A stretch of 64,000 bases of DNA from Erwinia sp. 198 (GCF_003937915.1 NZ_RHUM01000003.1:195985-259984), one strand, 5' to 3'. Shown: positions 40,140 to 50,613, numbered from the stretch's first letter. Program-made: numbers and translations. The notes: a model not told the origin generated them from the sequence alone.

Positions 40140-41120
40140 ATGACTCGCGTAAACCTGATTACCGGTTTTCTGGGCAGCGGCAAAACCACTACGCTGCTGC
40201 ATCTGCTGGCGCAGAAACCACAGGGAGAAAAGTGGGCGGTGCTGGTTAATGAGTTCGGCGAGGTAGGTATAGACGGCGCGCTGCTGGCGGAAAGCGGCGC
40301 GGTGCTAAAAGAGATCCCCGGCGGCTGCATGTGCTGCGTTAACGGCCTGCCGATGCAGGTGGGCCTGAATATGCTGCTGAAGCAAACCAGGCCCGACCGT
40401 CTGCTGATTGAGCCGACCGGCCTTGGTCATCCCAAACAGATCCTCGATCTGCTGTCTGCGGAAGTTTATCAGCCCTGGCTGACGCTGGATGCCACGCTCT
40501 GCCTGCTCGATCCACGTCAGCTAGGCGATGCCCGCATTACGGCTAATGAAAACTTCCGCGATCAGCTCGCCGCCGCCGATATTATCGTGGCCAATAAAGA
40601 GGATCGCTGGGATGAGGCCACGCTGGCAGCGCTGCAAGACTGGCGCGCGCAGGACGCTTTACAGCGCCCCATTATTCCAGCGCGTTTCGGCCAGATCGCT
40701 GGCGAACTGCTGACGCGTCCACGTTTGAATCAGCAGCCGCTGCCGCAGGCGGCACACCATCATGCCAGGCCCGCTTCGCGACTGGCGGCGCTGGCGCCCG
40801 TGCAGAATACGCGCTGGCGGCGTTCGCTGAATCAGGGCCAGGGCTACTATTCCTGCGGCTGGGTGTTTGATGCAGAAACCGTGTTCGATACGGTTGGCCT
40901 GTTGGAGTGGGCGCGGCTCGCTCCGGTTAGCCGGGTAAAAGGCGTGGTGCGCATTCAGGAAGGCCTGCTAAGCGTGAATCGTCAGGGCGAGGATCTTAAT
41001 ATCGAAACGCGTCAGGCTGCGCCGCCAGACAGCCGGATCGAAATTATTCATGAAGAAGAAGCCGACTGGAACAGCCTCCAGGCATCTTTGTTGAAACTTC
41101 GTTTAACTGCTGTTGTATAA
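40140..41120 (+). CDS. yeiR: Zinc-binding COG0523 GTPase YeiR
   Basis: YeiR is a G3E GTPase and putative zinc chaperone. The 326-residue protein has a P-loop GFLGSGKTT (9-17), the metal-binding GGCMCC motif at 61-66, the GLGHP switch region and a NKED guanine motif. A His-rich stretch (AAHHHAR) lies in the linker before the C-terminal domain. It is followed after 38 bp by lpxT. Confidence 0.94.
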   Translation: MTRVNLITGFLGSGKTTTLLHLLAQKPQGEKWAVLVNEFGEVGIDGALLAESGAVLKEIPGGCMCCVNGLPMQVGLNMLLKQTRPDRLLIEPTGLGHPKQILDLLSAEVYQPWLTLDATLCLLDPRQLGDARITANENFRDQLAAADIIVANKEDRWDEATLAALQDWRAQDALQRPIIPARFGQIAGELLTRPRLNQQPLPQAAHHHARPASRLAALAPVQNTRWRRSLNQGQGYYSCGWVFDAETVFDTVGLLEWARLAPVSRVKGVVRIQEGLLSVNRQGEDLNIETRQAAPPDSRIEIIHEEEADWNSLQASLLKLRLTAVV

Positions 41121-41158
41121 TGTACGCCGTCACTTCTTCTTAACTTAATCTTAATAAA

Positions 41159-41866
41159 ATGCGTGCTAATCAACTGATCACTATCCTGGTGCTTAACGCG
41201 CTGGGACTGGCGCTCTTTTTTTCCTGGTATTTGCCGGAGAATCACGGCGCCTGGTTTACGCTCGATAAAAACCTTTTTTATTGGTTTAACGAGCGGCTGG
41301 CAACCAATAAAGCGCTGTTATGGCTGGTTGCTATTACCAACTTTCGCCCTTTTGACGCGGTGTCGCTGCTGGCGATGGGCGCGCTTTATTACCGTTTCTG
41401 GCGGCGTGAAACGCCCCAGGGGCGCAGGCGGCTGCTCGCGATCGGCATTGCTATGCTGCTGACGGCGGTCGTGCTAAACCAGCTTGGTCATCTGATCCCG
41501 GTTTCGCATCCCAGCCCGACCAAATATTTCCCGGGCGTTAATCACGTGACGACATTAACCGGCATTCCTACCAAAGATGCCTCTTCGGATAGTTTTCCTG
41601 GCGATCACGGTATGATGCTGATGATTTTTGCCAGCTTTATGCTGCGCTACTTTGGCGTTCGTGCTTTTTTAATTGCCGTGGGAATTGTGCTGATATTCGC
41701 TACGCCGCGCATTATGATTGGCGCGCACTGGTTTACCGATGTCGCGGTAGGCTCGCTTTCCGTGGTGCTGGTAGGGACGAGCTGGTGGTTAATTACGCCG
41801 GGCAGCGACTGGCTGGTGAATATTTTATATCGTGCTTTACCAGGTAAATATAAGCCGACTAATTAA
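41159..41866 (+). CDS. lpxT: Lipid A 1-diphosphate synthase LpxT
   Basis: LpxT moves phosphate from undecaprenyl pyrophosphate to the 1-position of lipid A on the periplasmic face. The 235-residue PAP2-family membrane protein has about six helices and the catalytic segments SFPGDHGMMLM and PRIMIGAHWFTDV. The product affects outer-membrane charge. It ends just before a strong terminator. Confidence 0.94.
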   Translation: MRANQLITILVLNALGLALFFSWYLPENHGAWFTLDKNLFYWFNERLATNKALLWLVAITNFRPFDAVSLLAMGALYYRFWRRETPQGRRRLLAIGIAMLLTAVVLNQLGHLIPVSHPSPTKYFPGVNHVTTLTGIPTKDASSDSFPGDHGMMLMIFASFMLRYFGVRAFLIAVGIVLIFATPRIMIGAHWFTDVAVGSLSVVLVGTSWWLITPGSDWLVNILYRALPGKYKPTN

Positions 41867-41890
41867 CACACTTTTTTACCGTTTTCAGAG

Positions 41891-41930
41891 AGCAGCGAAA
41901 AGCGGCTTACGCCACTTTCGTTGCTTTTTT
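41891..41930 (+). terminator. lpxT terminator
   Basis: AGCAGCGAAA pairs with TTTCGTTGCT (one G-U) around an inner GGC/GCC stem and TTAC loop, followed by six T, 22 bases after the lpxT stop. Confidence 0.85.
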
Positions 41931-42379
41931 ATGCGATGTAGCTCTCAAAATCCCGCTTTATGCTACAGCTGCCATGATGTTTGACCACCAGCGGAATCTT
42001 CTGACTTTAAGAAAGGTACAGCGGGATTAAACTGAATTGTGGGTAACACGCATTTTTTAACGCTCTTTTAGCCTTTCACGCCTCAGGTTTCCAGCGTTTA
42101 TGCCGATAAAGTGGCCAGACTACGACCTCTCTGTTTCTTATGACAAAAATCAATAAAAAAGTCGTGAAAACCCCTCGCCAGCACGCAGTTAATCGGGTAA
42201 TCTCATTTCCGATTAGGACAAAGCTGTAAGATATTTCCATTATTTACATTTTAAACTGTGCGCTTTCGCACAATTTGAATTTTGTGGAATTGTTTTGCCC
42301 GTGTGCGCTAATTAATCTCGTTCCGTTTCGCCTGGCTAGCGACTTTTGTCGTTAAGGACTTCAAGGGATCACAAACATA
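41931..42379 (+). other. Intergenic region and leader of mepS
   Basis: About 450 bp hold no gene that I can support. Contents seen are a small inverted repeat TGTGCG-CTTT-CGCACA (42257-42272), the mepS promoter at 42290-42318, and a leader of about 55 bases ending in AAGGGATCACAAACATA before the ATG. The long upstream gap is compatible with additional regulatory sites, none of which I can name. Confidence 0.5.
42290..42318 (+). promoter_or_regulatory. Predicted sigma-70 promoter of mepS
   Basis: TTGTTT (42290-42295), 17-bp spacer, TAATCT (42313-42318). Transcription would begin near 42325, leaving a leader of about 55 bases before mepS. Confidence 0.6.
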
Positions 42380-42955
42380 ATGGTCAAGTCTCAACCGATT
42401 CTGAGATATATATGGCGGGTATTGCCCGCAGTGGCTTTAGCCACGCTGCTTTCAGCCTGTAGCTCGACGAATACCAACAGCAATGCACAAACTGATACGC
42501 ATGCAGTTAATGGCCATAACGGCTTTTTACTTCAGGCGTCTCAGGATGAATTCGAACAGATGGTTCAGAATGTGGATATTAAATCCCGCCTGATGGATCA
42601 ATATTCGGACTGGAAGGGCGTTCGTTACCGTCTTGGCGGTACCAGTAAACGCGGCATTGACTGTTCTGCCTTTGTGCAGACCACCTTTCGCGAACAGTTT
42701 GGCCTGGATCTGCCCCGCTCAACCTACGAACAGGAAGACACGGGCAAGAGCATCCAGCGCGGTAAACTGCGCCCGGGTGATTTAGTGCTGTTCCGCGCCG
42801 GCTCCACCGGACGCCATGTGGGCATCTACCTGGGAAATGATAATTTCGTGCATGCATCTACCAGCAGCGGCGTGATGATTTCCAATCTCAACGACGCCTA
42901 CTGGAAAAATCGCTACCGCGAAGGTCGCCGGGTACTAAGCCGAACGCAAAGCTGA
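42380..42955 (+). CDS. mepS: Murein DD-endopeptidase / LD-carboxypeptidase MepS (Spr)
   Basis: MepS is an outer-membrane lipoprotein that cuts peptide cross-links for cell-wall growth and is normally degraded by NlpI-Prc. The 191-residue precursor has a lipobox LSAC with Cys27, then an NlpC/P60 domain with the triad Cys95 (GIDCSAFV), His146 (GRHVGIY) and His158 (FVHAS). Its neighbours match E. coli. Confidence 0.96.
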   Translation: MVKSQPILRYIWRVLPAVALATLLSACSSTNTNSNAQTDTHAVNGHNGFLLQASQDEFEQMVQNVDIKSRLMDQYSDWKGVRYRLGGTSKRGIDCSAFVQTTFREQFGLDLPRSTYEQEDTGKSIQRGKLRPGDLVLFRAGSTGRHVGIYLGNDNFVHASTSSGVMISNLNDAYWKNRYREGRRVLSRTQS

Positions 42956-42985
42956 TCCCCCTGAAGTCTGTGCAAAACGGTTCTG

Positions 42986-43010
42986 AACCCCGCTATAAGC
43001 GGGGTTTTTT
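42986..43010 (+). terminator. mepS terminator
   Basis: AACCCCGCT/AGCGGGGTT is a 9-bp stem with a 3-nt loop, followed by a T run, 31 bases after the stop codon. Confidence 0.95.
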
Positions 43011-43404
43011 ATGGGTAAAGGCTGGCTGCTCCCGGGCTCTTCTCCTTCTTCACCTGGCCCGTTGGAAAACGCCAAAAAGGCCAACACAAAGTAACCTGTT
43101 TTCCGTTGAGCCTGACACGCCTGGCTTTAATATTAACTGGCGCTAACTTGTTGCTAATTACAGACGCACAAATATTTATATTCAAAAGCTTTTTGGCAAA
43201 ACCGACCGTTCTGGTGGTTTGTTTAATTGCGTCCTCGCCGCGCGTACAGGCGAAATAACTGACATAATGCGTTAAAAAACCGAAGCTAATCATAATAATA
43301 AGAAGACAAACGGCACTTTCCCGGTATATCCTGCCGGATTGAAACGGCGTCTGTTGTGCAGGACAGCGCAATGACTTAACCGGCACTTTCGGGAGATAAA
43401 CCCC
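43011..43404 (+). other. Intergenic region upstream of pdeN
   Basis: This 394-bp gap has no supported gene. Two exact 10-bp direct repeats, CGGCACTTTC, lie at 43311-43320 and 43381-43390, the second just before the pdeN start, and could be a regulator site. The middle is AT-rich. A minus-strand open frame across it has no family resemblance and overlaps the mepS terminator. Confidence 0.5.
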
Positions 43405-44979
43405 ATGCCACTCTCATCAAGCCTTACGCGGCCACTTCTCAATCCTCGCAAGATTGCCTGCTTCAGCGCGACCCTCGGCTTATTTCTTTTTCTGGCATTT
43501 ATCATTATCGCGCTGGCCGTTATGCTTCATCGCCGGGCGGACAATCACGATGAAATGGCCAAAAATACCCAGGCCTATGTGCTGACGATGCTCGATGACC
43601 TGAAGCGGAAACTGTTGCCGCTACAAACGTCGCCTCGCCCTGCCTGCCCCGCCATAAAAAATGACCTGATTGAGCGCGCCGCCCTGGATGATAATATTCA
43701 GGCTATCCTGATGGTTACGCACAATCGGGCATGGTGCTCTTCGCTGGCCGGAGAAACCCAAATCGATATGCGCCAGTTTTCCCCCACGACGGACACCCGC
43801 AAGCCGCTTGATATTCAGCTTGCCGCCGCGCCGCTGACGCCTGATAAACCGGTCCTTCACCTCTGGTTGCAGAATGGCGAAGCAGGCAACGGGCTGCTGG
43901 TCACGCTAAAGATTAATCTGACGCCCTGGCTACTGTATACCGAGCGGCAGCATGAGATGTCAGGTATAGCTATCGTGACCGGCAAGCGGGCGTTAACCAG
44001 CTGGGAACAGCGCGTAACGGCAACCAGTTCGCTGCCCGACGATCCGTCAAAAACCCTGACGCTACCCGGCTATCCTTTACAGCTAAAGCTTTATGGCGGC
44101 AGGCTGAATACGGACGATATTACGCTGGTGCTGCTGGCCGGTTTGTTGCTGAGTCTTACCGGCGGCTTTGCCTGCTATGCCCTGCTCACGCTCTTTATCC
44201 GGCCGGGCAAGGAGATCCTGCAGGGCATTCGGCGCGGCGAATTTCACGTAGAGTACCAGCCGGTTATTGCCGCGGCGACCGGCCAGGCCTGCGGTCTGGA
44301 AGCGCTGCTGCGCTGGACGCATCCCGAAGCTGGCGCCATTCCGCCCGACGTTTTTATCCGCTACGCCGAAAATAAAAATCTGATTGTGCCCTTAACCCGG
44401 CATCTGTTCGAACTGGTGGCGCGTGATTGCCATACGCTGCAACATGCCGTGCCGGCCGGCATCAATCTCAACCTGAACCTTTCGCCTGCTCACCTTGGTG
44501 ATAAAACCTTTTGTCAGGACGTTTTAGCGTGGCTGGAAGCGATGCCTCAGGATCACTTCAGCTACGTTTTTGAAATTACCGAACGGACTATGGTAGAAAC
44601 CCGCAACGCCCAGTCGGTGTTCGACTGGCTGCGCAGCCAAAATATTCGTATCGCGCTGGATGATTTCGGCACCGGGCACAGTGCCTTAATTTATCTGGAG
44701 AAATTCCGTTTTGACTATCTGAAAATAGATCGGGGATTCGTCAAAAACATCGCCCGCGAGTCGTTTTCTTCACCGGTGCTGGATGCAGTGCTGGCGCTGG
44801 CGAAAAAACTCAATCTGCTGACGGTAGCTGAAGGCGTAGAAACCGGTGAGCAGGCGCGCTGGCTGCGCCATCGTGGCGTCTGCCATTTTCAGGGCTATTT
44901 ATTCAGCCGCCCGCGTACGGTGACGCAGCTGATTGATTATTTTCAGCATGAGCCCCGCAGCGAACCGGCTGCCGGATGA
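43405..44979 (+). CDS. pdeN: CSS-motif cyclic-di-GMP phosphodiesterase PdeN (Rtn)
   Basis: This inner-membrane enzyme hydrolyses c-di-GMP. The 524-residue protein has a first helix (about 17-40), a periplasmic CSS domain with cysteines near residue 80 and in WCSS (about 110-113), a second helix (about 238-263), and a cytoplasmic EAL domain. EALLRW (Glu299), ITERT, LDDFGTGHS, KIDRGFV and AEGVET are all intact, so activity is expected. In CSS enzymes, periplasmic thiol state (DsbA/DegP) controls stability and activity. Confidence 0.94.
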   Translation: MPLSSSLTRPLLNPRKIACFSATLGLFLFLAFIIIALAVMLHRRADNHDEMAKNTQAYVLTMLDDLKRKLLPLQTSPRPACPAIKNDLIERAALDDNIQAILMVTHNRAWCSSLAGETQIDMRQFSPTTDTRKPLDIQLAAAPLTPDKPVLHLWLQNGEAGNGLLVTLKINLTPWLLYTERQHEMSGIAIVTGKRALTSWEQRVTATSSLPDDPSKTLTLPGYPLQLKLYGGRLNTDDITLVLLAGLLLSLTGGFACYALLTLFIRPGKEILQGIRRGEFHVEYQPVIAAATGQACGLEALLRWTHPEAGAIPPDVFIRYAENKNLIVPLTRHLFELVARDCHTLQHAVPAGINLNLNLSPAHLGDKTFCQDVLAWLEAMPQDHFSYVFEITERTMVETRNAQSVFDWLRSQNIRIALDDFGTGHSALIYLEKFRFDYLKIDRGFVKNIARESFSSPVLDAVLALAKKLNLLTVAEGVETGEQARWLRHRGVCHFQGYLFSRPRTVTQLIDYFQHEPRSEPAAG

Positions 44980-45082
44980 GTTATTGCGCTACGCTTTTTA
45001 AACGTGCTTCGCTGGCGCATTGCGCAATGCTCTGGCAGGCTGGGGATCGCGCTGCGTTTTTTTATCAGGATCGGATAATAAG

Positions 45083-46888
45083 ATGATTTTTCGCTGGTTA
45101 GCTTTGCTGCTGTTCTGCTGCGCCGCGACGACGGCACAGGCTGAAGAAATTCATGAGAGCTACGCTTTTGCCCAGTTGGGCGAGCCTAAATATGCCGTGA
45201 ACTTCACGCATTTTGACTATGCCAATCCGGCTGCGCCCAAGGGCGGTAGCGCGACGCTTGCTGCTATCGGCACTTACGATAACTTTAACCGTTTCGCCTC
45301 GCGCGGCAATCCGGCGCAGGGCACGGACACGCTTTACGATACTCTTTTCGTGAACTCAGAAGACGAAGTGGGCAGCTACTATCCGCTGATTGCCGAATTC
45401 GCTCGCTACCCGGATAGCTATCGCTGGGTGGAAGTCACGCTGAATCCCCAGGCGCGTTACCAGGACGGTTCCCCCATCACCGCAGAAGATGTTGCTTTTA
45501 CCTTCAATAAATTTATGCAGCAGGGCGTACCGCAGTTTCGGGTGTTCTACAAAGGGGTTACGGTCAAAGCCATTGCGCAGCTGACGGTGCGCTTTGAGCT
45601 GCCGGTCGGCAACAAAGATATGATGCTTTCGCTGCTTACGCTGCCCGTTTTCCCACAGAGCTTCTGGAAGGATCATAATCTCAGCGAGCCGTTACCTGCG
45701 CCGCCGCCCGGCAGCGGGCCGTATCGCGTGACGGCCTATAAAGTCGGTCAGTCCGTGACCTGGTCACGGGTCAAAGATTATTGGGCCGCCAATTTGCCCG
45801 TCAATAAAGGCCGTTTTAATTTTGATACGCTGCGCTACGACTACTATCTGGATGACAATGTGGCTTTCGAGGCGTTTAAAGCGGGCGCATTTGACTTTCG
45901 TGCCGAAGGCTCCGCCAAAAAGTGGGCCACCCAGTATCGCGGCCGGAATTTCGACAGCCATTACATCGTGAAAGACGAAAAGCCGAATACCGTGGCTACA
46001 TCTTCAAACTGGCTGGCGTTTAACGTTCAGAAACCTTTGTTTGCCGATCGCCGCGTGCGCGAAGCTGTTTCGCTGGCGTTTGATTTTGAGTGGATGAATA
46101 AGGCGTTATTTTACGGCGCTTATAAGCGCACCCGCAGCTACTTTCAGAACACGGACTATGCCGCTACCGGCTATCCCGATGCTAAAGAACTGGAAATTCT
46201 GGCCCCCTTTAAGGGCAAAATTCCTGATGAGGTTTTCTCGCAGATTTATCAGCCGCCCCACACCGACGGCAGCGGGTACGATCGCGCTAATCTGCTGAAG
46301 GCCACGGCGCTGCTGGAGCAGGCCGGCTGGACGTTGAAAAATCAGCGCCTCGTCAACGCCAGCGGTCAGCCTTTCACCTTTGAACTGCTGCTGCGCAGCG
46401 GCGGCAACGATCAGTGGGTGCTGCCTTTTCAGCACAATCTGGCACGTCTGGGCATCAGCCTGGTCATCCGGCAGGTAGACAGCTCGCAATATCTGGCCCG
46501 CATGCGAAAAAGCGACTTTGATATGCTGGTTTCGCCTTACCCGGCCATCCCCTACCCCGACAGCAACCTGCAAATTTACTGGTCAAGCGCCTATGTGAAT
46601 TCCACCTACAACCGGCCGCATGTCGCCAGCCCGGTAATTGACCAGCTGATTGAAAGGATAAATCAGCATCAGAGTGATGAAGCCGCGCTGCTGCCGCTGG
46701 GCCGCGCGCTGGATCGGGTGCTGCTGTGGAACTATTACATGATCCCAATGTGGTATGGTGCCAGCGATCGCTATGCGTGGTGGGATAAATTTTCGATGCC
46801 CGCCACGCGACCGACTTATTCTTTAGGCTTCGACAGCTGGTGGTATGACGTTAATAAAGCCGCGCAGCTGCCGGCCCAGCGTCGTTAA
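45083..46888 (+). CDS. yejA: Peptide ABC transporter periplasmic binding protein YejA
   Basis: YejA is the solute-binding component of the Yej peptide importer, which takes up peptides including microcin C in E. coli. The start at [12 protein letters not shown] gives a proper signal peptide (ending TTAQA); an upstream in-frame ATG at 45020 would bury it. The 601-residue mature form has an SBP_bac_5 fold starting [16 protein letters not shown]. yejB follows after 10 bp. Confidence 0.95.
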   Translation: MIFRWLALLLFCCAATTAQAEEIHESYAFAQLGEPKYAVNFTHFDYANPAAPKGGSATLAAIGTYDNFNRFASRGNPAQGTDTLYDTLFVNSEDEVGSYYPLIAEFARYPDSYRWVEVTLNPQARYQDGSPITAEDVAFTFNKFMQQGVPQFRVFYKGVTVKAIAQLTVRFELPVGNKDMMLSLLTLPVFPQSFWKDHNLSEPLPAPPPGSGPYRVTAYKVGQSVTWSRVKDYWAANLPVNKGRFNFDTLRYDYYLDDNVAFEAFKAGAFDFRAEGSAKKWATQYRGRNFDSHYIVKDEKPNTVATSSNWLAFNVQKPLFADRRVREAVSLAFDFEWMNKALFYGAYKRTRSYFQNTDYAATGYPDAKELEILAPFKGKIPDEVFSQIYQPPHTDGSGYDRANLLKATALLEQAGWTLKNQRLVNASGQPFTFELLLRSGGNDQWVLPFQHNLARLGISLVIRQVDSSQYLARMRKSDFDMLVSPYPAIPYPDSNLQIYWSSAYVNSTYNRPHVASPVIDQLIERINQHQSDEAALLPLGRALDRVLLWNYYMIPMWYGASDRYAWWDKFSMPATRPTYSLGFDSWWYDVNKAAQLPAQRR

Positions 46889-46898
46889 GGAGAGCAGT

Positions 46899-47990
46899 TT
46901 GGGCGCCTATTTGCTACGCAGACTTCTATTAATCATTCCCACGCTGTGGGCGATTATTACGATTAACTTTTTTATCGTGCAGATTGCGCCGGGCGGCCCG
47001 GTCGATCAGGCGCTGGCCAATATCGAATTCGGCCAGACTACCGGGATGCCAGGTGCCGGCAATACGCCGCAAGCGCAGGGACGCAGTGCGCTACACGGCC
47101 AGCCCGGAGACAGCCAGTATCGTGGATCGCGCGGGCTGGATCCGGAAGTGGTGGCGGAAATCACCAAACGTTACGGTTTCGACAAGCCGATGTATCAGCG
47201 CTACCTGGAGATGCTGTGGAACTATGTGCGCTTCGACTTTGGCGACAGCCTGTTTCGCAGCAGCTCGGTGGTGCAGCTGATTAAAGAGAGCCTGCCGGTT
47301 TCCGTCTCGCTGGGGCTGTGGAGCACGCTGATTATCTATCTGGTTTCCATTCCGCTCGGCATCCGCAAAGCCGTGCATAACGGCAGCGCCTTCGATATCT
47401 GGAGCAGCTCGCTGATTATTGTCGGCTACGCCATTCCCTCGTTCCTGTTCGCCACGCTGCTGATCGTATTGTTTGCAGGCGGCAGCTATCTGGACTGGTT
47501 TCCGCTGCGCGGGCTGGTGTCGGCGCAGTTTGACTCGCTGCCCTGGTACGGCAAGATCACGGACTATCTCTGGCATATTACGCTGCCGGTGCTGGCGACG
47601 GTGATCGGCGGCTTCGCCACGCTGACTATGCTGACCAAAAATGCGTTTCTCGACGAAATCCGCAAGCAGTACGTGGTCACGGCGCGGGCCAAAGGGCTGG
47701 ACGAGAGCAAAATTCTCTACCGTCACGTTTTCCGCAACGCCATGCTGCTGGTGATCGCCGGTTTTCCGGCCACCTTTATCAGCATGTTTTTTACCGGATC
47801 GCTGCTGATTGAGGTGATGTTCTCTCTGAACGGGCTGGGCCTGCTGGGCTACGACGCCACCATTCAGCGTGACTATCCGGTTATGTTCGGCACGCTTTAT
47901 ATTTTCACCCTGATCGGCCTGCTGCTGAATATCCTCAGCGATATCACCTATACGCTGGTCGATCCGCGCATTGATTTTGAAGGTCGCTGA
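46899..47990 (+). CDS. yejB: Peptide ABC transporter permease YejB (TTG start)
   Basis: YejB is one of two membrane subunits of the Yej peptide importer. The protein aligned to the E. coli start [16 protein letters not shown] requires a TTG start at 46899; AAGGAGAG ends 5 bases before it, and the upstream ATG at 46845 lies inside yejA and adds 18 unrelated residues. The product is 363 residues with six helices and the DppB-type EAA loop ([14 protein letters not shown]). It shares one base with yejE. Confidence 0.93.
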   Translation: MGAYLLRRLLLIIPTLWAIITINFFIVQIAPGGPVDQALANIEFGQTTGMPGAGNTPQAQGRSALHGQPGDSQYRGSRGLDPEVVAEITKRYGFDKPMYQRYLEMLWNYVRFDFGDSLFRSSSVVQLIKESLPVSVSLGLWSTLIIYLVSIPLGIRKAVHNGSAFDIWSSSLIIVGYAIPSFLFATLLIVLFAGGSYLDWFPLRGLVSAQFDSLPWYGKITDYLWHITLPVLATVIGGFATLTMLTKNAFLDEIRKQYVVTARAKGLDESKILYRHVFRNAMLLVIAGFPATFISMFFTGSLLIEVMFSLNGLGLLGYDATIQRDYPVMFGTLYIFTLIGLLLNILSDITYTLVDPRIDFEGR

Positions 47991-49015
47991 TGAGCCGATT
48001 AAGCCCCGTTAATCACGCCCGCTGGCAGCGTTTTCGACATAACCGTCGTGGCTACTGGTCGCTGTGGATTTTTGCCGTTCTGTTTGTGCTCTGCCTTGGC
48101 TCCGAGCTGCTGGCTAACGATAAGCCGCTGCTGGTGCGCTACGATCATCGCTTCTATTTTCCGCTGCTGGTAGACTACAGCGAAACCGATTTTGGCGGCC
48201 AGCTGGCGACCAAAGCCGACTACCAGGATCCGTGGCTGAAATCCCGCCTGGATAAGGAAGGCTGGGCCATCTGGGCGCCGATCAAATTTGGCGACGGCAC
48301 CATCAATTTCGCCTCCAGCGTCCCCTTCCCTTCGCCACCCTCGCTGCAAAACTGGCTGGGCACCGACGCCAACGGCGGCGACGTGCTGGCAAGGATCCTC
48401 TACGGCGCGCGTATTTCGCTGCTGTTTGGCCTGATGCTGACGCTGATGTCCAGCGTAGTCGGCGTCATCGTCGGCGCCTGTCAGGGTTATTACGGCGGGC
48501 GGATAGATTTGTGGGGTCAGCGCTTTATCGAAGTCTGGTCGGGAATGCCTACGCTGTTTCTGATTATTTTGCTGTCGAGCGTGTTGCAGCCCGGCTTCTG
48601 GTGGCTGCTGGCCATTAACGTGCTGTTTGGCTGGATGCAGCTGGTCGGCGTGGTGCGCGCTGAATTCTTACGCGCGCGTAACTTTGACTATATTCGCGCC
48701 GCGCAGGCGCTGGGCGTTGGCGACCGGACTATTATGCTGCGCCATATGCTGCCGAATGCGATGGTGGCGACGCTAACCTATCTGCCCTTTATTCTTTGCG
48801 GCTCTGTAACCACGCTGACCTCGCTGGATTTCCTTGGCTTCGGACTGCCGATGGGGTCGCCCTCGCTGGGCGAGCTGCTGCTGCAGGGCAAAAATAACCT
48901 TCAGGCGCCCTGGCTCGGCATGGCGGCCTTTTTCTCGCTGGCGATCCTGCTGTCGCTGCTGATCTTTATCGGTGAGGCGGTTCGTGACGCCTTCGATCCC
49001 AGTAAGGTGCACTGA
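47990..49015 (+). CDS. yejE: Peptide ABC transporter permease YejE
   Basis: YejE is the second membrane subunit, 341 residues, with the DppC-type EAA loop (FDYIRAAQALGVGD) and an N-terminal helix followed by a long periplasmic insert (about 45-130) carrying DFGGQLATKADYQDP. Start and stop codons overlap those of yejB and yejF by one base (TGATG), so the operon is tightly coupled. Confidence 0.96.
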   Translation: MSRLSPVNHARWQRFRHNRRGYWSLWIFAVLFVLCLGSELLANDKPLLVRYDHRFYFPLLVDYSETDFGGQLATKADYQDPWLKSRLDKEGWAIWAPIKFGDGTINFASSVPFPSPPSLQNWLGTDANGGDVLARILYGARISLLFGLMLTLMSSVVGVIVGACQGYYGGRIDLWGQRFIEVWSGMPTLFLIILLSSVLQPGFWWLLAINVLFGWMQLVGVVRAEFLRARNFDYIRAAQALGVGDRTIMLRHMLPNAMVATLTYLPFILCGSVTTLTSLDFLGFGLPMGSPSLGELLLQGKNNLQAPWLGMAAFFSLAILLSLLIFIGEAVRDAFDPSKVH

Positions 49016-50598
49016 TGTCGTTGCTGACCGTCAAAAACTTAAGCATTGCTTTTCGCCAGGCCGGCGTTGAGCGTCAGGTTGTCGATAATTTGTCGCTGAG
49101 CGTCGCAGCGGGGGAAACGCTGGCGCTGGTGGGCGAATCCGGCTCGGGCAAAAGCGTGACCGCCCTGTCGATGATGCGCCTGCTGCCAACGCCGCCGGTG
49201 GTCTATCCGCAGGGAGAAATTCTGTTCGCCGGTCAGGACGTGCTGAAGGCAGACGAGCGTACGCTGCGCGGCCTGCGCGGCAACCGTATGGCGATGATTT
49301 TTCAGGAGCCGATGGTGTCACTGAATCCGCTGCACGCTATTGAAAAACAGCTGTATGAGGTGTTATCGCTGCACCGTGGCATGCGCGCGGCGGCGGCGAA
49401 GGCCGAGATCCTTAGCTGTCTGGATCGCGTGGGCATCCGGCAGCCTGCGAAGCGAATGGGCGATTTTCCGCATCAGCTTTCCGGCGGCGAACGGCAGCGG
49501 GTAATGATTGCGATGGCGCTGCTGACGCGGCCTCAGCTGCTGATTGCCGATGAGCCGACCACCGCGCTGGACGTCACCGTGCAGGCGCAGATCCTGGCCC
49601 TGCTGAAGGAGCTGAAGCAGGAGATGAATATGGGCCTGCTTTTTATCACCCATAACCTGAACATTGTGCGGCAGCTGGCCGACAACGTTCTGGTAATGCG
49701 TGACGGCCAGGGCGTGGAGCGCAACACCAGTCGCCAGCTGTTCAGCGCGCCCGAACATCCCTACACCCGCACGCTGCTGGATGCGGAGCCGGAAGGCAGC
49801 CCCGATCCTGTCGACAACGCGGCGCCACCGCTGCTGAAGGTCAGCAACCTCAGCGTCGCTTTTTCCCTGAAAAAGGGCCTGATGCGCCGCGTAGTGGGTG
49901 CGCATCAGGCGCTGAAGTCGCTGAGTTTTGAGCTGCGTCCGGGTGAAAGCCTGGGGCTGGTAGGGGAATCCGGCTCGGGTAAAAGCACCACCGGCCTGGC
50001 GCTGCTGCGGCTAATCGAGGCCAAAGGCGAAATCTGGCTGGGTGACAGACCGCTGCACCAATGGGATCGCAGGCAAATGCTGCCGGTACGCCGGGAAATG
50101 CAGGTGGTTTTTCAGGATCCGAATTCTGCGCTCAATCCCCGGCTGAACGTGCAGCAGATCATTGCGGAAGGTTTGCAGGTGCACCAGCCTGAACTGAGCG
50201 CGGAACAGCGCGAGGCGCTGGTGATCCAGGCAATGCAGGAGGTGGGACTGGATGCGGAAACCCGTCATCGTTATCCATCGGAGTTTTCCGGCGGACAGCG
50301 ACAGCGCATCGCCATCGCACGCGCGCTGATCCTTCAGCCGCAGCTGATCGTGCTGGATGAACCAACCTCTTCACTGGATCGTTCCGTACAAAAACAGATC
50401 CTGGCGCTGCTGAAAAAGCTCCAGCGGGATCGTCAGCTGGCCTATATTTTTATCAGCCACGACCTGCGCGTAGTCAGATCGCTGTGCCACCAGGTGGTGG
50501 TGCTGCGCCAGGGAGAAGTCGTGGAGCAAGGCGATTGCGAAACTATTTTTACTGCGCCGAAAGCGCACTATACGCAGGAATTGATTGCGCTTGCCTGA
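49015..50598 (+). CDS. yejF: Peptide ABC transporter ATPase YejF
   Basis: YejF has 527 residues with two complete ATPase domains in one chain. The Walker A motifs GESGSGKS are at 40-47 and 317-324, and the signature motifs are LSGGERQR and FSGGQRQR. Both halves end with the oligopeptide-binding-type extension. The stop codon lies within a hairpin shared with convergent yejG. Confidence 0.96.
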   Translation: MSLLTVKNLSIAFRQAGVERQVVDNLSLSVAAGETLALVGESGSGKSVTALSMMRLLPTPPVVYPQGEILFAGQDVLKADERTLRGLRGNRMAMIFQEPMVSLNPLHAIEKQLYEVLSLHRGMRAAAAKAEILSCLDRVGIRQPAKRMGDFPHQLSGGERQRVMIAMALLTRPQLLIADEPTTALDVTVQAQILALLKELKQEMNMGLLFITHNLNIVRQLADNVLVMRDGQGVERNTSRQLFSAPEHPYTRTLLDAEPEGSPDPVDNAAPPLLKVSNLSVAFSLKKGLMRRVVGAHQALKSLSFELRPGESLGLVGESGSGKSTTGLALLRLIEAKGEIWLGDRPLHQWDRRQMLPVRREMQVVFQDPNSALNPRLNVQQIIAEGLQVHQPELSAEQREALVIQAMQEVGLDAETRHRYPSEFSGGQRQRIAIARALILQPQLIVLDEPTSSLDRSVQKQILALLKKLQRDRQLAYIFISHDLRVVRSLCHQVVVLRQGEVVEQGDCETIFTAPKAHYTQELIALA

Positions 50599-50613
50599 GG
50601 CCTGGCTCAGGCA
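50592..50613. terminator. Hairpin spanning both stop codons of yejF and yejG
   Basis: TGCCTGAG/CTCAGGCA is an 8-bp stem with a 6-nt loop. The yejF TGA lies in the left arm and the yejG TGA, read on the minus strand, in the right arm. It has no T run, so it may be a weak terminator or an mRNA 3' end rather than a strong intrinsic terminator. Confidence 0.55.

Noticed and set aside
43009..43386. A 125-codon minus-strand frame between mepS and pdeN
   Set aside because: It runs into the mepS terminator, has odd composition and no homologous look.
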